Positions 27,169 through 35,839 of a stretch of 64,000 bases of DNA are shown piece after piece (the stretch's first letter is position 1; each line of letters opens with the position of its first letter). This DNA is from Clostridia bacterium. Its GTDB lineage: Bacteria; Bacillota; Clostridia; RUG12999. The translations under genes were made by a program, and so were the position numbers. Under the pieces are notes generated by a model. The model did no database searches. It saw nothing but the letters and a program-made list of their open reading frames with translations, and was not told the origin of the DNA. Where the stretch lies: positions 62,001 to 126,000 of the forward strand of contig JAAWTG010000002.1 in assembly GCA_022801925.1 (NCBI GenBank), given 5' to 3'.

Positions 27169-28456
27169 TTATTTGATTTCCGTGCCGCATGCGGGACAGA
27201 ATTTCGTATTTTCACTCACTTCTTTTTCGCAGTTAGGACATTTTTTCATCAATGAATATCCGCATTCTGAACAAAATTTGCTGTCCGGCATTAGAACATT
27301 TCCGCATTTTGGACATGGCTTGGGCGCTTTTTCGCCGCAGGCTGGGCAAATATCCGTATTGTCCGGAATATCGGCGTTGCACTTTAAGCAGGGATTGTAT
27401 TTCTTTCCGCATTTTGGACAAAATTTGGTGCTTTCAGTGAGTGTACAGCCGCAGGAGGCGCAGTTGATTTGTTTTGCATTTTGTGCGCTTTCCGTATCAC
27501 AGCCGCAGAGGTTGCAAAAGCGATCATTTTTTCCGATTTGTCCTTTGCACTGAGGACACATTTTGGTTTCGGCAGTTGTGATGTTCTGCGCCAGTCCGCC
27601 GAATTGCTGACCAATTGCGCCGCCGACACCGATGCCCATTCCCAAACCAATACCGGCGCCCATCATGCCGCCCTGCATAGAATTTGGGTTTGTTGCCGCA
27701 CCTTCGAGCGTATCAAAGGAACGTTCCTGCTGATAACTATATCCGACAATATCCATTTCAGCTCTTTTCGACAATGCTGCCTTTAGTTTAATGACCGTGT
27801 CATCGTCCACGGGAACATTGATATCGTTTACATAAAACGAGGTTAATTGAATTCCGTATTCCTGAAAAGAAGGCAATATCTTTTCACTGAGATAGGTAGA
27901 TATTTCGTCAAGATAAGCGTTTATCTCCAAGATGCTGATTCTTTTATGTACGAGGTAGGAGGAAATGACGTCTTTGGATTTTGTTAAATAGACGCTTCTG
28001 AAATATTTTAAAATATTTGTTTTATCAAATTGCGGCAGGCACCCCCACCAATTTCATCAGAAATTTTTTGGAATCTTCTATTTGAATACCAAATTGTCCG
28101 AATGCACGAACCGGAATAAATACGTTATATTTCGGGTCTTGCAATTGAATCGGAGTAGAGGTTCCCCATTTGATGTCCAATGAAAATATTTTGTTGATAT
28201 ACCATACTTCTGCACTGAACGGAGATTTGCCGCCGAACGGCAGATTCACCAATTTGTTTAATATAGGAATATTGGAGGTGTCCAGAGTATGCCGCCCTGC
28301 CTGAAACACATCGCACGCCTGACTGCCTTTGAATAAAATTGCCTCCTGCGATTCATTGACGATAAGCTGCGTCCATGTCCCGAGTTCACTGTTTGGGTAT
28401 TTCCAAGCGAACACGTCAGGATTATCGTCGTATTTTACCACTTCAACAATAGCCAT
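27169..28456 (-). pseudogene. SPFH-domain/zinc-ribbon protein (YdjI-like), interrupted by one frameshift
   Basis: Two minus-strand frames encode consecutive parts of one protein. The first starts at ATG 28456 (MAIVEVVKYDDNPDVFAWKY) behind GGGGAG and carries the SPFH core up to KLVGVPAAI and a stop at 28025. The second frame takes over within it, reading QFDKTNILKYFRSVYLTKS, DVISSYLVHKRISILEINAY and on to the C-terminus. Removing one base, for instance from the G5 run near 28040-28046, would join them. The C-terminal part has a Gly-rich hinge (GAGIGLGMGIGVGGAIG) and about six zinc-ribbon CxxC pairs. Related proteins in Bacillus belong to the ydjFGHI membrane-stress operon. The rest of the gene is undecayed, so this may be a recent mutation, a switchable run or a sequence error. 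Confidence 0.85.
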
Positions 28457-28486
28457 TGTATGCTCCCCTTTTTCGTGTTTTAAAAA

Positions 28487-28498
28487 GTATAGGTTTTG
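28487..28498 (-). promoter_or_regulatory. CAAAACCTATAC element upstream of the SPFH gene
   Basis: The 12-mer CAAAACCTATAC lies on the minus strand 30 nt before the SPFH start, in the position of a -10 region (TATACT). The same 12-mer precedes the divergent DUF4234 gene. Confidence 0.5.
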
Positions 28499-28628
28499 CA
28501 AAATCCGTACTTTTGTCCCCACAGGAACAAAAAACATAAAAAAAGCAAAAAACATGTAGACAAATCGGGAAAAAGATGGTAAAATTATATATTGGAAAAT
28601 GCATATAGTGTATAGGAAATGTTTGTGA

Positions 28629-28640
28629 CAAAACCTATAC
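28629..28640 (+). promoter_or_regulatory. CAAAACCTATAC element upstream of the DUF4234 gene
   Basis: The 12-mer lies 25 nt before the DUF4234 start and, as for the SPFH gene, is followed by an AAAAGGGGAG ribosome site. Confidence 0.5.
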
Positions 28641-28665
28641 CTAATAGAAAAGGGGAGAATATTTT

Positions 28666-29013
28666 ATGCAAAAAAGAAGTATTCCGGTATGTATCATTTT
28701 ATCCATTATTACCTGCGGTATCTATGGTATCTATTGGTTTGTATGTCTGACAAACGAAGCGAACACATTAGCAAACCGCGAAGGAGATACAGCGGGCGGC
28801 GTTGCGTTCCTGCTCACACTTATTACCTGTAACATCTACGGTATTTACTGGGCATATAAGATGGGTGAAAAATTAGAACAGGCAAGAACCAACCGCGGTA
28901 TGCAGCCTGGCAGCAGCAGTATTGTATATTTGCTTTTGCATTTGTTCGGTCTGGGAATCATTGGTTATGCACTGATGCAGAGCGATATCAACGCATTGAT
29001 TGATGCACAATAA
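28666..29013 (+). CDS. DUF4234-family membrane protein
   Basis: The 115-residue protein has three hydrophobic segments. Two contain the same motif, ITCGIYGIYWF and ITCNIYGIYWAYKMG, characteristic of DUF4234 proteins. A GGGGAG site precedes ATG 28666. The family has no established function but often sits beside zinc-ribbon or SPFH-type membrane proteins, as here. It is divergent from the SPFH gene and shares a promoter element with it. Confidence 0.8.
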   Translation: MQKRSIPVCIILSIITCGIYGIYWFVCLTNEANTLANREGDTAGGVAFLLTLITCNIYGIYWAYKMGEKLEQARTNRGMQPGSSSIVYLLLHLFGLGIIGYALMQSDINALIDAQ

Positions 29014-29413
29014 TATCGCTTGGAAAGCCCGACTTTTTGAAATGATGAAAAAAAGTGCCCTAATCTGTTTATGCGGATTAGGGTACGCTTTTGTCGTTCA
29101 TGTAACAGGAATAGCGATTCCGTGTCCGTTACATGCTGTGACAGGAATATATTGTCCCAGTTGCGGCGTCACGCGAATGTGTATGGCATTGCTGCGACTG
29201 GATTTGCATGGTGCATGGCAGGCAAACGCTATGGTGTTGTTGTTGCTGCCATGGCTTGCGGCAGTATTGTGCAGCTGGACGGTTCGCTATATCAGAACAG
29301 GGCAGCGGAAGCTGACGCGCGTGCAGAATATAATGATTTGGAGTTGTTGTGGGCTATTGCTGCTATTTGGTATTTTGCGCAACATTCCTAGGTTTTCTTT
29401 TTGGGCACCGTAA
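29003..29413 (+). CDS. DUF2752-family membrane protein
   Basis: The protein of about 136 residues carries CPLHAVTGIYCPSCGVTRM followed by ALLRLDLHGAWQANA, the diagnostic core of DUF2752, and three hydrophobic segments. The start is uncertain: ATG 29003 lies within the end of the DUF4234 gene and has no clear ribosome site, and ATG 29042 is an alternative. Function is unknown. It is probably co-transcribed with the DUF4234 gene. Confidence 0.75.
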   Translation: MHNNIAWKARLFEMMKKSALICLCGLGYAFVVHVTGIAIPCPLHAVTGIYCPSCGVTRMCMALLRLDLHGAWQANAMVLLLLPWLAAVLCSWTVRYIRTGQRKLTRVQNIMIWSCCGLLLLFGILRNIPRFSFWAP

Positions 29414-29438
29414 TGAAAAAGTATAAAACAGAATAAGT

Positions 29439-29472
29439 GGATTGCAAGAAAAGAAAGTGCAGTCCGTTTTTT
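29439..29472 (+). terminator. Hairpin terminator
   Basis: GGATTGCA pairs with TGCAGTCC (one G-U) across an 11-nt loop, followed by GTTTTTT. Confidence 0.7.
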
Positions 29473-29590
29473 ATGAGGAAATCGTTTGTTGTAAAATATT
29501 ATACTATTTCGGTATTATTACAAAGTCAAGGTTAAATTTACACTATTATTACAAATTTATGATGGTGATATAACATCATAGAAAATCTTA

Positions 29591-29623
29591 TTGACAAAAC
29601 GAATAATTGCGGTAAAATATAAT
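29591..29623 (+). promoter_or_regulatory. Promoter of the M60 peptidase operon
   Basis: A perfect TTGACA is followed by TAAAAT after 16 nt, with an overlapping TATAAT slightly downstream, about 40-50 nt before the gene. Confidence 0.6.
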
Positions 29624-29662
29624 AGAATAAAATGTATTATTTAATTAGAATGGAGGCACATA

Positions 29663-32600
29663 ATGATGAGACAGAAAAAAACGATAGCGACAGTATTATG
29701 TGCAGCGCTTCTCTCATCGGTCATTGCAACGACGGGATTTGCGGCAGAACCGGAACAGGTTACGGCAACGGGAGCGATGGGAAGTATTAAAGCAACGCTG
29801 CGGTTTGACTATCCACAGTTACTGTCGAAAGTGAAGGAAAAAAATATCAATATCACGCTCTACAAAGACGGAACAGCTATGGGAGAAATCCCACTAAATG
29901 GCGAGGTAACCGGCGAATTAGGGGACAAAACGCGTGTTACACAAAAAAATGTAGATGGTGTTGCAATCACAACGGAAGAAGAAATCGGATATTTAGACGT
30001 AGATATTAACGAACTTCCGTTGGGAAAATATAGTTTTGCATTTGAAGGCGATGGGTATACGCCATATAAAACACCAACAATTGCATTGCAAGATTATTCA
30101 CAGCAAATTATACTCGGAACAGGAGACAAAACGTTTTCTGTCGGTGATGTGAATGGTGATAAAAAAGTAAATAATACAGACCGTGAGTTGGTTTCGAACG
30201 CGCTGGGCAAAATAGATGAACAAAGTTTGTCCCGCTATGATTTGAATGGTGACAAAAAAATTGACATCATTGATTTGGCATATGTCAATCATCAACTTGC
30301 AGCACAAGGCGACATTCAAATCTTTGATACCAATTTGATTGCGCAAAAGGTAGTGCAGACGGATAAAATTACCCAGCAGGTAAACGTCACAGGCACAATC
30401 GGAGATATATTTTCAGAAAACAACGAAAAAGCAGTAACGCTGAAAGCCAAGGATGATGCTTCGGCGCTGTCTATTCCGATTGAATTTAATAAAGTGACTG
30501 AGATGGAACAAATTGAAGTAGTTTCTCCGGAGGGAAAAGGCGCACTGACCGCAGGAGTGGCGCAGATTACATATGAAGAAAACGGGAAAGAAGTGACTGA
30601 AGAAATTCCGTTTGATTCGGCGATACCGGAAGAAGTTGAACTGCTGAGTATGCAGGAGGGCACTTCGAGTGTTGTGATTTCTTTGGGAAAACGAGTAGCA
30701 GTCAAAAAGATTATCATTCATGTGAACAAAGTAGTGGGAGTAGAGGGCGAGCCGACTTATGCGGTTGTACAGGAAGTGAAATTCCTAAAGGATATCGTTC
30801 CGGAAAATCCTGCGCTTCAAACCTTGAATGTCAAAAATGTGAAAGCAACGCCCAAAAATGAAAGCGTGCAGTTAAAATGGAGCGAATTCCCGAATATCAC
30901 AGGATACACTGTGTATTATGGAACACAGAGCGGCGTATATGATAAACAGCTTACAGTTGATACAAATACAGCGCTTATCAGTGGACTGAAGAATTTAACA
31001 ACTTACTATTTCACCGTTACGCCAATCAGTCCGGGCTGGGAAGGCGCACGGTCAGAGGTTGTCAGCGCAATGCCTATGCCGGATAAAGCGCCGCTAAAAC
31101 CGGATATGGTCGTTGTAAAACCGATGGACGGAGCACTTGGCGTATCATGGAAAAAAACGGAGAATGCTACTTATCATAAGGTATTCTATAAAGAAGCAAC
31201 TGCGGATAAATTTATCCAGTTTGGTGATAAATTTGAGACGACAAATGTTTCTATCGGCGGACTGACCAATGGAACAGAATATCTGCTTTATATTGTAGCC
31301 GGAAATGATATTGGTGAAGGACCAAAATCGGATTTGGCAACAGGTACGCCGGAAAAAATAGAAGTAGAAGCACCCAAAATTCCGACGCTTCACCAGATTG
31401 ACAAGGATAATATTGAAAAAATTGAAATGGCAAATCCCAACAACTATGATCGTAATGAATATCCCAATGGTTTTAATGTGCAGAATGTAGCAGACGGCGA
31501 TTATGGCACACACTGGGCGGCAAGAGCGTTCTGGGAAAGCAGCCAGTTTACTTTCACGTTTAAAGAAGCAAAAGAAATGAACTACATGGTGTATGTGCCG
31601 AGACTGGATGGAAATTATCGCAAGAGTCTGGAGAGATATTCCATCACAGTTTGGGATGAAGCGGGCAATCAAAAGACAGTTTCCAAACCGATTGCCATTA
31701 ATTCTACTGTAACAGGATATGTGATTCTGCCGTTTGAAAAAACAAAAGTGAAAAAACTGGCAGTATCTCTTGCGCAGTGGGCAGGATCACCGACAGGCGT
31801 AAGTCTTGCGGAAGCAGTGTTCTATGAATCCGATAATTTGGCATCGGAAGTGCGCGGATTGTTTAAAAACGACACTTATACAGAACTTTCCGATGAGGCA
31901 AAAGCAGATACAGCGGCAACGACGGCTAAAATTGAAGCATTACGTGCCGATGCAAATAATGCAGACGGATACTATGTGGATAAAGATGTTTTGCTTGACG
32001 AATTGAGTCTTGCAGAAGCATTGCTTGCCGGCAACACCGACGCGCTTGGACGTGTGAAAGCGGGAGTTGAATCCAGAAACGCCGGAAACGACGGTAAAAA
32101 ATATGGACAGTCCGGCAGCGATTTGCAGCCGCTTGGCGTTGTGGCATATTCCACAGCTTATGCAGAAAAGAATAAATTTGCACAGCCAAAAGTGACCATA
32201 TATGCACAGATTCCGGAGGGAGAAACGGTATATGTGGTTCCAACACAGTATTATGCGGAAGCAAATGCTTGGCAGGGCGGCGGTATCGCACTGCAGAACG
32301 GCAGAAATATCATTGAAATTCCGCAAATGGGTTCGCAGACATCAGAGCGCGGCGGCTCTCTCTATTTGAGATATTCCGGCGCGCATCCGGAAGATATTTC
32401 TCTGCAAATCAGACAGGGTGCAACGCCGATTCCAACACTGGAACTTGCAGATTGGTATCAAATAGATGAACAGACAAGACGGGCGCGTATTAATGCTTAT
32501 GTTGCGGAACTGGAAACGCATGTAGCCGGTTTGAATAAGCAGAATATTTCTTTGAGAATTGGCAACTCTACTGAAATTTCCATGCCGAATGTATTGTTGT

Positions 32601-34543
32601 CCGTAGCAGCGGACAGAGTGTTGGCAGGTATTAAACCGACGGGTGCGGATAGTGCAAAAGCGGTAGAAACACTGTATAACAACGTTCTTGCATGGGAAGA
32701 TATGATGCACATTGTGAATACCACACAAGGTATTGATAATACGCTGGAAAACAGCGATATGGAAAGCCGGCAGAATATCCGTTACATGCGCATGTTCGCC
32801 AAAGCATTTATGTATGCGGCGGGCAGCCACATCGGCATCGGATATGGTTCAGTAAGTGGCATGGCATGTGGGAAACCGATTTCCATGCTTGCACCGGATG
32901 CGACAGCAAACAACATTTTTGGCTGGGGTATTGCTCACGAAATCGGACATAACATGGATAAACTTGGAAAAGCTGAGATTACCAATAATCTCTATTCACT
33001 GATGGCGCAAACCTATGATGGAAAACAAAACACATTGGCTTCCAGACTGGAAAAGAGTAATAAATATAAGGGTATCTATGATAAGGTATCTGTAGGACGC
33101 CCGGGTATGTCAAATGATGTGTTTGTGCAGCTTGGCATGTATTGGCAACTCCATCTTGCTTATGATAATGGCGAAAACCCGCTGGACTTCTACAACAGAT
33201 TCTTTAAAGAATGGAAAAAAGGCAGTATTACTGCGCCGACAAGCGATGAACGTTTTGCCTTGGTTGCAAGTAAGACAGCCAACAAGAATCTTACAGAGTT
33301 CTTTGAACGTTGGGGCGTGGTTCTCAGCGACAGCACAAAGGCAGCGCTGGCAGCATATCCTGAGGAAACAAGAAGCGTTCAATATCTGAACGACGAATCC
33401 AGACGCTATCGGTTAAGCGGCGGCGCGGCAGGCGCCGGTACAACCACAGCAACAGCGGCGATAGACAGCGAAAATGAAAAACAGGTTAATTTGACCTTCC
33501 AGACTACAGCGGCAAGCGATTCTGTTCTGGGGTATGAAATTAGAAGAAACGGAACGCCGATTGCATTTACAACGGAAGGCACTTATACAGATATTCTGGG
33601 TTCGGCAAACAACTTGGCATTCAGCTATAGCGTGCAGGCAATTGATATGCTGGGCAACAAAATAGGTGAGGCAGCAGACGCAGGACAGATACGGATTTCC
33701 TATGTGAAAACGATCGATAAAAATAGCTATACGATGCAAAGAGATACAGATGGAACCATTCGTGTTGGTTTGCAGGAGCAAACCGCAGTTTCGGGTATCA
33801 AAGTAACGAATGCACCGACAGAAGGAGCATTCACGGTATCTGTAAAACGCGAAGATGATACGGAATTTACCGTAGCGAAAAACGGCAGCTTTGAGAAAAA
33901 CGAAACACCTGATGCGGCATATTATGTAGCATATTTCAATAAGCCGAAAACAGCTTCAGATGACACGCGTATCTGGACCTATGATGCAAAAGAAATGACG
34001 CTGACAGGAATTCCTGAAAATGCAGAAGTTGAATTTATCAGCTATGCAGGCGACAATATTGCATTTACCGGCGGCGCGGCAGTAGGACGTCTCAGCGCAG
34101 ATTATCGGTATGGTGAGGCAGAAGATGAAGTGATTGCAGCAGGTACGCTGGTGATTACCGGAACATACCGCGGCGACCCGTTGTATAATACGATTCAAAT
34201 AAACGGTAAATTCAGTTCTGTGAATTCTGAAACAGGTGAACAAACCATAGTAGAACGCGCTATTGACGGTTATGGTTTGCTGTTTGCAGAAGTGCCGGAA
34301 GATGGTGAAGTGAGCGATATTAGCGATGGTATCTTCCTCTTTGTGCCCGATGTACAGAAAGAAGCAGAATTGCAGGGCGATGTGCATGACTGCTCAGCAG
34401 ACAGTTTGCTGCCGGCACAAATTCAGGCGCAGCTTTATCGCACAGATACAGTAACTAGCACGGAAAGCAAACGTTTGACGAGCGACACTATTTGGATTGA
34501 TTCGCCGTCTGGCGACGCAATGCCGGAAATTATACTGGAATGA
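29663..34543 (+). CDS. Secreted M60-family metallopeptidase with dockerin-like, FN3 and F5/8C modules
   Basis: The 1,626-residue protein has a signal peptide (GFAAEP). Residues about 159-212 contain two calcium-loop repeats, VGDVNGDKKVNNTDRE and YDLNGDKKIDIIDLAYVN, the pattern of a type I dockerin. Two fibronectin type III domains follow (about 386-472 and 474-563), then an F5/8 type C-like carbohydrate-binding domain (about 590-720) and the peptidase M60 region (about 830-1240). The zinc site is HEIGH at 1092-1096, with the downstream AEITNN glutamate at 1105. M60 enzymes cut O-glycosylated proteins such as mucins. The last 390 residues look like beta-sandwich modules. An unusual feature is the internal, not terminal, dockerin. 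An SLH protein follows after 11 nt and may be its surface partner. Confidence 0.88.
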   Translation: MMRQKKTIATVLCAALLSSVIATTGFAAEPEQVTATGAMGSIKATLRFDYPQLLSKVKEKNINITLYKDGTAMGEIPLNGEVTGELGDKTRVTQKNVDGVAITTEEEIGYLDVDINELPLGKYSFAFEGDGYTPYKTPTIALQDYSQQIILGTGDKTFSVGDVNGDKKVNNTDRELVSNALGKIDEQSLSRYDLNGDKKIDIIDLAYVNHQLAAQGDIQIFDTNLIAQKVVQTDKITQQVNVTGTIGDIFSENNEKAVTLKAKDDASALSIPIEFNKVTEMEQIEVVSPEGKGALTAGVAQITYEENGKEVTEEIPFDSAIPEEVELLSMQEGTSSVVISLGKRVAVKKIIIHVNKVVGVEGEPTYAVVQEVKFLKDIVPENPALQTLNVKNVKATPKNESVQLKWSEFPNITGYTVYYGTQSGVYDKQLTVDTNTALISGLKNLTTYYFTVTPISPGWEGARSEVVSAMPMPDKAPLKPDMVVVKPMDGALGVSWKKTENATYHKVFYKEATADKFIQFGDKFETTNVSIGGLTNGTEYLLYIVAGNDIGEGPKSDLATGTPEKIEVEAPKIPTLHQIDKDNIEKIEMANPNNYDRNEYPNGFNVQNVADGDYGTHWAARAFWESSQFTFTFKEAKEMNYMVYVPRLDGNYRKSLERYSITVWDEAGNQKTVSKPIAINSTVTGYVILPFEKTKVKKLAVSLAQWAGSPTGVSLAEAVFYESDNLASEVRGLFKNDTYTELSDEAKADTAATTAKIEALRADANNADGYYVDKDVLLDELSLAEALLAGNTDALGRVKAGVESRNAGNDGKKYGQSGSDLQPLGVVAYSTAYAEKNKFAQPKVTIYAQIPEGETVYVVPTQYYAEANAWQGGGIALQNGRNIIEIPQMGSQTSERGGSLYLRYSGAHPEDISLQIRQGATPIPTLELADWYQIDEQTRRARINAYVAELETHVAGLNKQNISLRIGNSTEISMPNVLLSVAADRVLAGIKPTGADSAKAVETLYNNVLAWEDMMHIVNTTQGIDNTLENSDMESRQNIRYMRMFAKAFMYAAGSHIGIGYGSVSGMACGKPISMLAPDATANNIFGWGIAHEIGHNMDKLGKAEITNNLYSLMAQTYDGKQNTLASRLEKSNKYKGIYDKVSVGRPGMSNDVFVQLGMYWQLHLAYDNGENPLDFYNRFFKEWKKGSITAPTSDERFALVASKTANKNLTEFFERWGVVLSDSTKAALAAYPEETRSVQYLNDESRRYRLSGGAAGAGTTTATAAIDSENEKQVNLTFQTTAASDSVLGYEIRRNGTPIAFTTEGTYTDILGSANNLAFSYSVQAIDMLGNKIGEAADAGQIRISYVKTIDKNSYTMQRDTDGTIRVGLQEQTAVSGIKVTNAPTEGAFTVSVKREDDTEFTVAKNGSFEKNETPDAAYYVAYFNKPKTASDDTRIWTYDAKEMTLTGIPENAEVEFISYAGDNIAFTGGAAVGRLSADYRYGEAEDEVIAAGTLVITGTYRGDPLYNTIQINGKFSSVNSETGEQTIVERAIDGYGLLFAEVPEDGEVSDISDGIFLFVPDVQKEAELQGDVHDCSADSLLPAQIQAQLYRTDTVTSTESKRLTSDTIWIDSPSGDAMPEIILE

Positions 34544-34554
34544 GGTGAAAGCAC

Positions 34555-35694
34555 ATGAAATCCATTGCAACAAAGATACTATTATTTGTCTGTGTGGTTT
34601 GTATTGTGCTGGGGGGCGGCGTAGCAATCTACGCCGCTGACACCACACCGAAAATAGCAATCACATTAGATAACACAAAAAAGAATGCAAAAATAAAACT
34701 GGAAAATGTCGGAATCATGATTTATTCTGCACAGATTACATTAAAAGTCAGTGATTTGACAGCCGACTACACACTCACGCCGGAGAACCAGAATGCCTAT
34801 AGTAAGGTGAGAAAAGATACAGAAAATAATACGCTTGTGTTGTATATTGATTCTACTGAATTGATGGATGGCAGCAAGGAAATCAGCCTTGCAACGCTTG
34901 TATCAGACAAGGAAATGAGTATCAGTAACAGAGCAGAATTAATTTTAATAGACCGTTCAATGGTCTCTGCACCCTATAATAATGTAGTGGTAAACGTTTC
35001 TGCCGAATCAAGCAATACCAATAATCCATCACGGAATCCGGGCGGTGCAAGTTCCGGAAATCATGGTGGTATAACGGGAGTTGTTACAGTGCCGGTCACG
35101 CCGCCTTCGTCGACGCAGGGTACAATCGGGGGATTTACAGATGTGGCGGATAATCACTGGGCAAAAGGGTCGATTGCATATGTGACCGTGAAAGGTCTGT
35201 TCAACGGTATGACAGAGACCACCTTTGCACCGGATACAGAAATGACCAGAGCGATGTATGTAGTAGTACTCAGTCGGTTTGGTACAAAGATAGATGCAAA
35301 ATGGCAAATTCCGTGCGACAGTCCCAAGCAGTTTGACGATATTGCTGCGGGAGAATGGTATGCGGACGCGGTAGCGTGGGCAGGCGGTACCGGGCTGGTA
35401 AATGGTATGGGTAACAATATGTTTGAACCGGCAAGACCGATTACAAGAGAGCAGCTCGCTGTCATGACGGTTAATTTTGCGAAGCTGTGCGGTGCAGAGC
35501 TGCCGTCTAACGTAGAAGCGGTGACATTCTCAGATAACGATAAAATTCAGAGCTATGCGGCGGACGCGGTGCGTGCAGCGCAGCAGGCAGGACTGATAAA
35601 CGGACGGACAGACGGAACGTTTGCGCCGCAGGATACGGCAACACGCGCGGAAGTCGCGGCAATTTTACACCGGTTTGTTACATTGGTAAAATAA
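34555..35694 (+). CDS. SLH-anchored protein with N-terminal beta module (possible cohesin-like)
   Basis: The 379-residue protein has a signal sequence (hydrophobic to AIYAADT). Residues about 28-145 form a beta-rich module: KIAITLDNTKKNAKIKLEN, IMIYSAQITLKV, NTLVLYIDSTELMDG, ISLATLV. A Gly/Asn/Ser linker follows, then three SLH repeats at about 190-379 (FTDVADNHWAKGSIAYV, FDDIAAGEWYADAVAWA, FSDNDKIQSYAADAV with FAPQDTATRAEV). The N-terminal module has the size and strand rhythm of a divergent cohesin, and the preceding gene encodes a dockerin-like repeat, so a receptor role is a reasonable hypothesis, unproven by sequence alone. GAGGTG precedes the ATG, and the gene shares an operon with the peptidase. 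Confidence 0.85.
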   Translation: MKSIATKILLFVCVVCIVLGGGVAIYAADTTPKIAITLDNTKKNAKIKLENVGIMIYSAQITLKVSDLTADYTLTPENQNAYSKVRKDTENNTLVLYIDSTELMDGSKEISLATLVSDKEMSISNRAELILIDRSMVSAPYNNVVVNVSAESSNTNNPSRNPGGASSGNHGGITGVVTVPVTPPSSTQGTIGGFTDVADNHWAKGSIAYVTVKGLFNGMTETTFAPDTEMTRAMYVVVLSRFGTKIDAKWQIPCDSPKQFDDIAAGEWYADAVAWAGGTGLVNGMGNNMFEPARPITREQLAVMTVNFAKLCGAELPSNVEAVTFSDNDKIQSYAADAVRAAQQAGLINGRTDGTFAPQDTATRAEVAAILHRFVTLVK

Positions 35695-35707
35695 AACAAA
35701 AAAGTAG

Positions 35708-35745
35708 AAAGTGCAGATATCAAATAGACATCTGCACTTTTTCTA
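35708..35745. terminator. Hairpin terminator
   Basis: AAAGTGCAGAT pairs perfectly with ATCTGCACTTT across an 11-nt loop, followed by TT, 14 nt after the SLH gene. Confidence 0.85.
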
Positions 35746-35839
35746 TTGGAAAGTTCGCAATGCCGGAAAGTTTTGGTGCTTTTAGCGCCCAAAAGTACAT
35801 TTGCTATACTATTAAAAAAATGGGAGAAAGATTAGAATC

